Shown: positions 7,901 to 10,339 of the stretch, piece after piece
Layout of the letters: each line of letters begins with the position of its first letter
Position numbering within the stretch: the stretch's first letter is position 1
Origin: Gammaproteobacteria bacterium
GTDB taxonomy: Bacteria > Pseudomonadota > Gammaproteobacteria > Pseudomonadales > Pseudohongiellaceae
Length of the DNA: 10,339 nt
NCBI GenBank assembly: GCA_947377625.1
Contig: CANCGR010000544.1
Span: 1 to 10,339 of the forward strand
Direction: 5' to 3'
Translations under genes and position numbers: made by a program
The notes under the pieces: generated by a model
What the model was told of the DNA's origin: nothing
What the model saw: the letters and a program-made list of their open reading frames with translations, nothing else
Database searches by the model: none

Positions 7901-10339
7901 CAAACAATTGCAGGCAATAAAACATTTTCAAATAATGTTGTGATGGGTTCGCCGACAGCGTTGTTTCAATTAACAGACAACACAACAAATACAATTTCAA
8001 TGAAAGCTCCGCCAGTTGTGACTCCGTACACAATGACATGGCCAAATGCAGTGGGAACTGCAGGCCAAGTTTTATCAACAAGTGCAACGGGTGTATTGTC
8101 TTGGACGACAGCTTCAACAGGAACAGTAACAAGTGTCGGTGTATCGGCACCGCTTGTGTTATCAGGTGTAGCTTCGGTGAATCCTTCAATTTCATTACCT
8201 ATGGCAACAGCTGCAGCGGATGGATATTTAGCCTCATCAGATTTTTCAACATTCACAAATAAATTAAACACAAGTTTTTCAAATGTTTCAGGAACATTAG
8301 GCTTAGCGAACGGTGGTACGGGTGCAACAACAGCAGCTGCAGCACGTACGAATTTACAATTGTCTTCAACTGACAGCGTAACGTTTAATGGATTAACTGT
8401 TTCAACGGCTCCGACATTTACAAGCGTCAACGGGAACACTCTGATTAAAACAAATGGTTCAGGTGTTGTATCGAATGCAACCAGTGCCGATGTAACAACA
8501 TTGTTGGGTTTTGTTCCAGCAAGTAATGCATTGCCAGCAAATCAAATATTTGTAGGTAACGGATCAGGCGTTGCAACAGCAGTTGCAATGAGCGGTGATG
8601 CATCAATCGTAAGTAACGGAACAATCACATTAAAACCGACAGGCACAGCAGGAACATATGGTTCAGCATCGGCAGTTCCAACAATCACAACAGATTCTGC
8701 GGGTCGTGTAACGACAGTGACAACAAATGCATACCAAGACGCAACAGGTGTTGCGAAAGGTATTTTACAAGTTGGAACAAATTTACAAGTCGCAGCTGGC
8801 GTAATTAGTTTACAAAATGCAGATGCAACTCATACAGGTGCGTTGACATCATCTGATTATTCAACTTTTGCTGCGAAACAAACTGGTTCTGCAGAATTAA
8901 CTGGTTTAGCGGCCTTGGCATCGAACGGTTTTGTTCGCAGAACAGCAGCCGGAACTTATTCAACAGTTGCAAGCATTGATGTGACTTCGCAAATTACAGG
9001 TGTCACTCCAATCGCCAACGGTGGAACAGGATTAGCAGCCACTGGAGCAAATGGTAACGTGATGTACGTGACAGGTGGAGCGTTCGCAACAGCAACTCCG
9101 GACACTGCGGGTCTTGTTGATAAAACAACAGCTCAAACAATTGCAGGAGCAAAAACATTTTCAAATAATGTAGTGATTGGTTCGAACACGGCATTATTTC
9201 AATTAACAGACAACACAACAAATACAGTCAGCATGAAAGCTGCCAACGGAACAACATCATACACAATGACATGGCCAAATGCAGTGGGCAGTGCCGGTCA
9301 AGTCTTAACAACCAGTGCGACGGGTGTATTGTCATGGACAAATGCAGCTGCGGGTACAGTGACATCAGTGACTTCGGCAAATGCTGATATTGGAGTAGCA
9401 ACAACAACATCGACTCCGGTGTTGACATTAAATTCTGGCTTAGCAGCCAGTCAAATCGCCAAAGTCGGCGCGGTTGGAATTGCAAATAACACAGTGATCG
9501 TTGCAAATGGTGCGGGCGGTCTTGCGGGTCAAGCGTTAACGAATGGTCAATTATTAATTGGTTCAACCGGTGCAGCTCCGGTGGCAGCAGCCATCACAGG
9601 AACAGCAAATCAAATTACAGTGACGAACGGTGCAGGTTCGATCACGTTAGCAACTCCACAAGATATTCACGCAGCGGCCTCGCCAACATTTACAGGATTA
9701 ACATTAAGTGGATTATCAACTGCGGGATTCGTAAAAAATTCTGCGGCCGGAGTTTTATCGGGTGGTAATTCAGTGGCATTATCAACAGATGTGACGGGCA
9801 CATTGGCGATCGCAAACGGTGGTACAGGTGCTGTAACTGCGAATGCCGCATTAAATAATTTATTACCAACACAAACTGGTAACAACGGTAAAGTTTTATC
9901 AACGAACGGTGCGGGTACGACGTCTTGGATTTCTGCAGCAGTTGGTACAGTGACATCAGTGACAGGCACAGCTCCGATCAGCGTAGCAACGGGCACAAGT
10001 ACACCGGCGATTTCAATGACTCAAGCCACAACAGGTGTTGATGGTTATTTATCATCGTCAGATTTCACAACATTTAATAATAAGTTAAACACAAGTTTTT
10101 CAAATGTTTCCGGAACATTGGGTTTAGCCAACGGTGGTACGGGTGCAACAACTGCAGCCGCTGCACGTACGAATTTACAATTGTCTTCAACAGATTCAGT
10201 CACGTTCACAGGCTTAACAGTTTCGGGAGTGAACGGAAACACACTTGTTAAATCAAGTGGTGCGGGTGTTTTCTCGAATGCAACCAGCGCAGATGTTTCA
10301 GGATTATTTGGATATACACCAGTGCGAAGTATTGCAGTA
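1268..10339 (+). CDS. giant secreted tail-fibre-like mosaic repeat protein (partial, 3' end beyond window)
   Basis: The frame is open from the ATG at 1268 to the last base, giving 3,024 codons and no stop. The N-terminus is a Sec signal peptide: MMKK, then a hydrophobic core (LVAYLFLASILSLFLA), with cleavage likely around residues 25-27. It has no lipobox Cys. Residues ~28-220 form a unique N-terminal domain opening QQLNYHGRIVDG. The rest is a chain of phage tail-fibre-type modules. Composition is dominated by Thr, Ala, Gly, Asn and Ser, with few charged residues. I count ten Cys codons, all before 6032. Such modules occur in trimeric beta-rich or coiled phage fibres and in large bacterial surface adhesins, including the MAT proteins of Bdellovibrio. 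By inference this is a cell-surface adhesive fibre translated with the upstream lipoprotein. The C-terminus, where tip domains or a Peptidase_S74-type chaperone usually sit, is missing. A prophage tail fibre is less likely because of the signal peptide. Confidence 0.95.
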   Translation, partial: MMKKPLVAYLFLASILSLFLAGQNAESQQLNYHGRIVDGITNLGVAGTRNFKIQVRTPSGLADNCLMYEESVTKNLVNGVFVITLNNGAGVRTDVGGTLYTVQQIFSNKNTFGSFSFVGSRCTSTNPFTYTPSATDNRRIYIYFEDPIGAPGVWEPLPTQTVAYVPGAVEALNVGGFSSDALFRTVDALGNPTPIAAITPGQYSNLMSIATGTFVQNAVPGTAGADFNIGVAASPTGSTLTFNIPSSSAANRGLLTPADWTTFNAKMPNTSGAVTSALGYTPLNPANNLSEVSSAPTARTNLGLGTAAIMDVAPAATAALPTEVVLGDDPRLTGAIVNGSGAGGDLSGTYPNPTVAQVGGQTAGQINTSVNDTIAATNLSTPSTIVKRDGSGNSAFSSVNATNFSGNNFYVYNTGNVNRVQIIAPTPQTGGNYTLTLPPDTGAAGLVLGTNGAGVTSWINPSGTSVTAVTASAPLASSGGFTPNISITQAGVAGNGYLSSTDWSTFNNKQTSALTTGQVWVGNGVNVATPQFLNVSNIQSSFGGNWFNVGSSCAAGEILNYSPVTDQVSCSAMVMTGSQVATALNGIMTGDAIITTGGVITIGNNAVTNAKINSVAWSKVTATPTTYSGYGITDITLANAGGVNSVQAGTFAGRPAPATVGLVYFATDTKEIWYDTGATWLRVGSNAGLGGTVTSVAATAPLTISGTATLNPTVSMPVATAAVDGYLSSSDFSNFAGKVNRAGDTMTGALNMGGNNITAAGNIAMSASKNIQIGAYAADPACTAPDAGKVWYHTPSNSLHYCDGSAVQSIGSLSGVVTGVNGLTGAVTINSGSTGTDLNIATAGATVTVNIPTSSAANRGLVSSTDWSTFNNKLNTSFSNVSGTLGVANGGTGVTTVPTNGQLLIGNGTGYTAANITGTANQISVTNAAGSITLATPQNINVAASPTFAGMTLSGVTGNTLLRANGTGVIANATSADITGLLGYTPTTNALPTNQIFVGNAGVATAVAMSGDASIVSSGVLTLTTVSTAGTYTKVTIDNKGRVTSATNILSSDVTTALGYTPVNKAGDTMSGVLNMGGNNITAAGNIAMNANKNIQIGAYAADPACTAPDAGKVWYNTTGAGSLRYCDGVTIQSLGTVAGAVTSLNGLTGPVSAATGTTGTDFNITTSGANVNFNLPSSSIVNRGLLTSSDWSNFNSKQAGSTELTAVAGLATTGFVKRTGAATYSTVASIDLTNSVTGVLPIANGGTNSATANGGLNNLLPTQATHANKFLQTDGTNTSWQPISAVAVTSVTAAATANNPIVIAGTATAPTVDIPKATNTVNGYLSSTDRTYFAAKLDPANNLSDVSTPATARTNLGLGSGNSPTFTGATLSALNTNLGFVRTNGTGVLSTAILSSTDVTTALGYTPSSNALPLNQIFVGNAGGIATGVPMSGDASILSTGVVSLKPTGTAGTYGGSAAIPIVTTDSAGRVTTVTTTTYQDATGAAKGILSVGNNLQIAGGVISLQNATGALTGALTSADWTSFNNKLSTTLPTGQVWVGAAGVAVPQFLNSSNIKSTVAGNWFNIAGACAAGEIFSYSAVNDQVTCSPMVMTGSQVATALSALMSGDGTITSGGTFSIANNAVTNAKILSLNWSKITSASLPTTIVGYGITDAILTNAGGVTSMQAGTNAGKPAAGTAGRMYVATDTFEIYRDDGVSWVKVGSATGSGGTVTSVAAAAPLSITGSATLTPTVNIAKATAGADGYLTSTDFTTFNNKLSNSLTNGNIWVGNGSNVPTAVTVSGDASISNAGALTLATVSTAGTYTKVTIDTKGRVTSATNIISSDVTTALGYTPVNKAGDTMSGALNMGGQNLTNTGVINMASNGNIQISNRAADPAGLVAADAGRTWYNTTSNALKYYDGTTIQTLGSVAGVVTGVNGITGAVTINSGSAGTDLNIGTAGSTVTVNIPTSSAANRGLLSSSDFTTFTNKLNTSFSNVTGTLGVANGGTGATTFTANGILLGNGTGAVTAAPAMTDGQLLIGRTGLAPVNANITGTANQVSVTNGAGTITLSTPQNIHSGASPTFTGMTLSGVNGNTLVKSSGAGVLSNATSADITALLGLIPGTVTSITAGTGLTGGTITTSGTIGLGTELAAINGLATNGFMKRNASGSYSTVASIDLTNSVTGTLPVANGGTGLAATGANGNVMYVAAGAFATATPDTAGLVDKTTAQTIAGNKTFSNNVVMGSPTALFQLTDNTTNTISMKAPPVVTPYTMTWPNAVGTAGQVLSTSATGVLSWTTASTGTVTSVGVSAPLVLSGVASVNPSISLPMATAAADGYLASSDFSTFTNKLNTSFSNVSGTLGLANGGTGATTAAAARTNLQLSSTDSVTFNGLTVSTAPTFTSVNGNTLIKTNGSGVVSNATSADVTTLLGFVPASNALPANQIFVGNGSGVATAVAMSGDASIVSNGTITLKPTGTAGTYGSASAVPTITTDSAGRVTTVTTNAYQDATGVAKGILQVGTNLQVAAGVISLQNADATHTGALTSSDYSTFAAKQTGSAELTGLAALASNGFVRRTAAGTYSTVASIDVTSQITGVTPIANGGTGLAATGANGNVMYVTGGAFATATPDTAGLVDKTTAQTIAGAKTFSNNVVIGSNTALFQLTDNTTNTVSMKAANGTTSYTMTWPNAVGSAGQVLTTSATGVLSWTNAAAGTVTSVTSANADIGVATTTSTPVLTLNSGLAASQIAKVGAVGIANNTVIVANGAGGLAGQALTNGQLLIGSTGAAPVAAAITGTANQITVTNGAGSITLATPQDIHAAASPTFTGLTLSGLSTAGFVKNSAAGVLSGGNSVALSTDVTGTLAIANGGTGAVTANAALNNLLPTQTGNNGKVLSTNGAGTTSWISAAVGTVTSVTGTAPISVATGTSTPAISMTQATTGVDGYLSSSDFTTFNNKLNTSFSNVSGTLGLANGGTGATTAAAARTNLQLSSTDSVTFTGLTVSGVNGNTLVKSSGAGVFSNATSADVSGLFGYTPVRSIAV
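1928..2653 (+). repeat. first, more divergent fibre modules
   Basis: The section opens with a short relative of the later modules at 1928-2068 (GTAGADFNIG, then IPSSSAANRGLLTPADWTTF). LGYTPLN, ARTNLGLGTAA and the tail-fibre-type motif GDLSGTYPNPTVAQVGGQTA follow. Next is a beta-type segment at ~2489-2653 (NRVQIIAP, YTLTLPPDTGAAGLVL, GVTSW). That segment is related to the TMTWPNAVG..GQVL..SATGVLSW segments at ~7955-8119 and ~9188-9352. GDLSGTYPNP occurs only once in the window. Confidence 0.7.
2654..2797 (+). repeat. GTVTSV/DGYLSS.D..FNNK module family, first clear copy
   Basis: This module of about 48-51 residues has the pattern G-x-VT-x-V-x-x-x-APL, then a P-x-(I/V)-S-(I/M) strand, then (D/N)GYLSS-x-D-(W/F)-x-x-F-N-N-K. 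Full copies lie at 2654-2797, 3338-3484, 5129-5281 (more divergent), 6398-6544, 8120-8266 and 9944-10087. A related form of about 60 residues carries NGLTGAVTINSGS and VNIPTSSAANRGL in the middle. It occurs at 3710-3889 and 7004-7183, with a looser relative at 4673-4864. Truncated starts (GTVTSI, GTVTSV) occur at 7580 and 9353 without the DGYLSS half. The family punctuates the fibre and joins the larger blocks. Confidence 0.85.
2819..3337 (+). repeat. block B, copy 1 (Cys-pair block)
   Basis: This block covers residues 518-690. It runs from QVWVGNG through GNWFNVGSSCAAGEI, DQVSCSAMVMTGSQVATALN, NNAVTNAKI, WSKV, GYGITD and NAGGVNSVQAG. It ends in a small segment, VYFATDTKEIWYDTGATWLR, typical of tail-fibre-associated repeats. 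Cys553 and Cys570 are 17 residues apart. It is colinear with copy 2 at 5876-6397: the offset is 3,057 bp at the start and 3,060 bp at the end, so the copies differ by a net single codon. Confidence 0.85.
3488..3709 (+). repeat. block A, copy 1 (AGDTM..GALNMGG)
   Basis: This block covers residues 741-814. It opens with the tail-fibre motif AGDTMTGALNMGGNNITAAG, then NIQIGAYAADPACTAPDAGK and WYHTPSNSLHYCDGSAVQ. Cys782 and Cys802 bracket the VWY segment. It is followed by the NGLTGAVT module (3710) and block E (3890), the same order as after copy 3. Confidence 0.85.
3890..4225 (+). repeat. block E, copy 1 (NTSFSNVSGTLG..ANGGTG)
   Basis: Block E starts NTSFSNVSGTLGVANGGTG and continues GQLLIGNGTG, NITGTANQISVTN, SITLATPQNI, ASPTFAGMTLSGV and NATSADITGLLGYTP. 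The equivalent at 7184-7579 is longer because GNGTGA..TDGQLLIG is partly doubled. Shorter versions at 8267-8518 and 10088-10321 replace the middle with AAAARTNLQLSSTDSVTF. A fourth variant at ~9500-9770 keeps only the GQLLIG..TPQDI part. Confidence 0.8.
4247..4459 (+). repeat. block C', copy 1 (VSTAGTYTKVTID.KGRVTSATN)
   Basis: The block reads NQIFVGN, MSGDASIVSSGVLTL, VSTAGTYTKVTIDNKGRVTS, then SSDVTTALGYTPVN leading directly into block A copy 2. A second copy at 6563-6778 leads into block A copy 3. From 4343 to at least 4475 the two are indel-free at an offset of 2,319 bp. Confidence 0.8.
4460..4672 (+). repeat. block A, copy 2
   Basis: This block covers residues 1065-1135. It opens KAGDTMSGVLNMGGNNITAA and keeps both cysteines, Cys1106 (ADPACTAPDAG) and Cys1127 (RYCDG). 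Unlike copies 1 and 3 it is followed by a divergent module (4673-4864), then by a segment starting STELTAVAGLATTGF at ~4871. That segment is the short first member of the block D family. Confidence 0.85.
4865..5476 (+). repeat. short block D relative and linking modules
   Basis: The stretch starts STELTAVAGLATTGFVKRTG and continues YSTVASIDLTNSVTGVLPIA and NGGTNSATANGGLNNLLPTQ. That last segment recurs in changed form at ~9820-9870 (NAALNNLLPTQ). It also holds the divergent module 5129-5281, then NNLSDVSTPATARTNLGLG and SPTFTGATLSALNTN. It lacks the KTFSNN half found in the two full D blocks. Confidence 0.7.
5477..5854 (+). repeat. block C, copy 1 (KPTGTAGTYG..TTDSAGRVTTV..YQDATG)
   Basis: This block covers residues 1404-1529. 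It is exactly 126 codons long, like copy 2 at 8504-8881, and colinear at an offset of 3,027 bp. Shared segments include NQIFVGN, MSGDASI, LKPTGTAGTYG, TTDSAGRVTTVTT, YQDATG and GVISLQNA. The GRVT core is related to block C'. Copy 1 is followed by block B copy 2, copy 2 by block D. Confidence 0.85.
5876..6397 (+). repeat. block B, copy 2 (Cys-pair block)
   Basis: This block covers residues 1537-1710. It is the counterpart of 2819-3337 with GNWFNIAGACAAGEI, DQVTCSPMVMTGSQVATALS, WSKI, GYGITD and MYVATDTFEIYRDDGVSWVK. Cys1571 and Cys1588 keep the 17-residue spacing. These are the last cysteines I can find; the following ~1,436 residues have none. Confidence 0.85.
6563..7003 (+). repeat. block C' copy 2 joined to block A copy 3 (cysteines lost)
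   Basis: C' copy 2 (6563-6778) carries VSTAGTYTKVTIDTKGRVTS. Block A copy 3 (6779-7003, residues 1838-1912) opens KAGDTMSGALNMGGQNLTNT. Both cysteines of copies 1 and 2 are replaced: Gly1879 (codon 6902-6904, ADPAGLVAADAG) and Tyr1900 (6965-6967, KYYDG). The left flank matches the context of copy 2, while the right flank (module 7004-7183, then block E) matches that of copy 1. Confidence 0.85.
7184..7579 (+). repeat. block E, copy 2 (extended)
   Basis: NTSFSNVTGTLGVANGGTGA is followed by two successive LLGNGTG/LLIGRTG segments, then NITGTANQVSVTNGAG, TPQNIHSGASPTFTGMTLSG and VNGNTLVKSSGAGVLSNATS. It contains a 38-nt run (7484-7521) identical to 10226-10263 in the last E copy. Confidence 0.8.
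7655..8119 (+). repeat. block D, full copy 1 (TAQTIAG.KTFSNN)
   Basis: This block covers residues 2130-2284 (155 codons). It runs YSTVASIDLTNSVTGTLPVA, NGGTGLAATGANGNVMYV, TPDTAGLVDKTTAQTIAGNK, TFSNNVVMGS, ALFQLTDNTTNTISMKA, YTMTWPNAVGTAGQVL and SATGVLSW. TAQTI-x-G-x-KTF is a familiar phage tail-fibre motif. It is indel-free against 8888-9352 at a constant offset of 1,233 bp. Confidence 0.85.
8267..8518 (+). repeat. block E, short copy (AAAARTNLQLSSTDSVTF type)
   Basis: NTSFSNVSGTLGLANGGTGA is followed by TTAAAARTNLQLSSTDSVTF, then VNGNTLIKTNGSGVVSNATS and LLGFVP. It matches 10088-10321. Counting the adjacent KL codons, the proteins are identical over 42 residues (DNA 8261-8386 against 10082-10207), although 13 of those codons differ synonymously. 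Confidence 0.8.
8504..8881 (+). repeat. block C, copy 2
   Basis: This block covers residues 2413-2538 and is the counterpart of 5477-5854. It reads LGFVPASNALPANQIFVGN, KPTGTAGTYGSASAVPTITT, DSAGRVTTVTTNAYQDATGV and GVISLQNADATHTGALTSSD. Its LLGFVP start overlaps the end of the preceding block E, so block boundaries are shared rather than separated by linkers. Confidence 0.85.
8888..9352 (+). repeat. block D, full copy 2
   Basis: This block covers residues 2541-2695. It differs from 7655-8119 mainly in short patches such as KAANGTTSYTM against KAPPVVTPYTM, which may be surface loops. A 30-nt run (TTTCAATTAACAGACAACAC and ten further bases) is identical in both copies. After the shared end, GTVTSV continues into unrelated sequence (NADIGVATTTSTPVLTLNSG). 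Confidence 0.85.
9353..10339 (+). repeat. terminal visible stretch of fibre modules, cut by window edge
   Basis: The stretch holds a truncated GTVTSV module (9353), a variant E block with TNGQLLIGSTGAAPV and TPQDIHAAASPTFTGLTLSG (~9500-9770), and NGGTGAVTANAALNNLLPTQ (~9818-9877). A complete GTVTSV/DGYLSS module (9944-10087) and a short E block (10088-10321) ending LFGYTP follow. The last codons read VRSIAV. By analogy with LGYTPVNKAGDTM, a further block A could follow, but the R at this point differs from the other copies. Confidence 0.75.

Noticed and set aside
7441..8439. Long minus-strand reading frames (also at 1756-2076, 3667-3987, 6982-7311, 9667-9996)
   Set aside because: They lie antisense to the fibre modules. 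Recurring strings such as FEKLVFNLFVNV are the reverse-strand image of the repeated FTNKLNTSFSNV region. They have no independent domains, and they repeat exactly where the sense repeats do.
1928..10339. CRISPR array or noncoding tandem repeat
   Set aside because: The repeats are long, imperfect and spaced by whole codons. They differ mostly at third codon positions inside one open frame, which is the mark of protein repeats.
252..10339. Prophage tail module
   Set aside because: The fibre has a Sec signal peptide and is coupled to a lipoprotein gene. No tape measure, baseplate, tail assembly or lysis gene is in view. Downstream sequence could still change this.

Overview
The window holds one two-gene unit on the + strand. 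A lipoprotein gene of about 340 codons (252-1271) overlaps, through an ATGA stop/start at 1268-1271, a giant open reading frame. That frame starts at 1268 and is still open at the last base, giving at least 3,024 codons with no stop when read codon by codon. I found no RNA genes, insertion sequences, CRISPR arrays or credible minus-strand genes.

Layout. 1-251 is upstream DNA with no convincing gene. It has a 7-bp inverted repeat at 122-140 and a few weak reading frames. 252-1271 encodes a lipobox-bearing protein with an Ig/cadherin-like domain, a fibronectin type III-like domain and a C-terminal tail. 1268 to about 1927 encodes a Sec signal peptide and a non-repetitive N-terminal domain. From about 1928 to the end, the protein is a mosaic of tail-fibre-like modules rich in Thr, Ala, Gly, Asn and Ser. 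Recurrent motifs include GTVTSV..APL, DGYLSS.D..TFNNKL, LGYTPVNKAGDTMSGALNMG, ANGGTGATTAAAARTNL and AQTIAGNKTFSNNV. Blocks of about 70 to 170 residues recur two or three times in different orders, always spaced by whole codons.

Organism (inference). The modest GC content, the Sec-exported giant protein with phage tail-fibre modules and the adjacent FN3-type lipoprotein fit a Gram-negative bacterium. They recall Bdellovibrio and relatives, where large chimaeric tail-fibre-like surface adhesins (described as Mosaic Adhesive Trimers, MATs) contribute to prey recognition. The sequence alone does not prove this taxonomy, and no phage structural genes are in view.

Working model (inference). The two products are translated together. 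The lipoprotein sits in a membrane and may help export, fold or anchor the fibre. The giant protein is exported by Sec and forms a long, probably trimeric surface fibre. Its receptor-binding tip and any C-terminal folding chaperone would lie downstream of the window. The strongest unusual signals are the mosaic reshuffling of modules, the pairing of all ten cysteines including joint loss of one pair, and strong protein-level conservation between module copies whose DNA has drifted synonymously.
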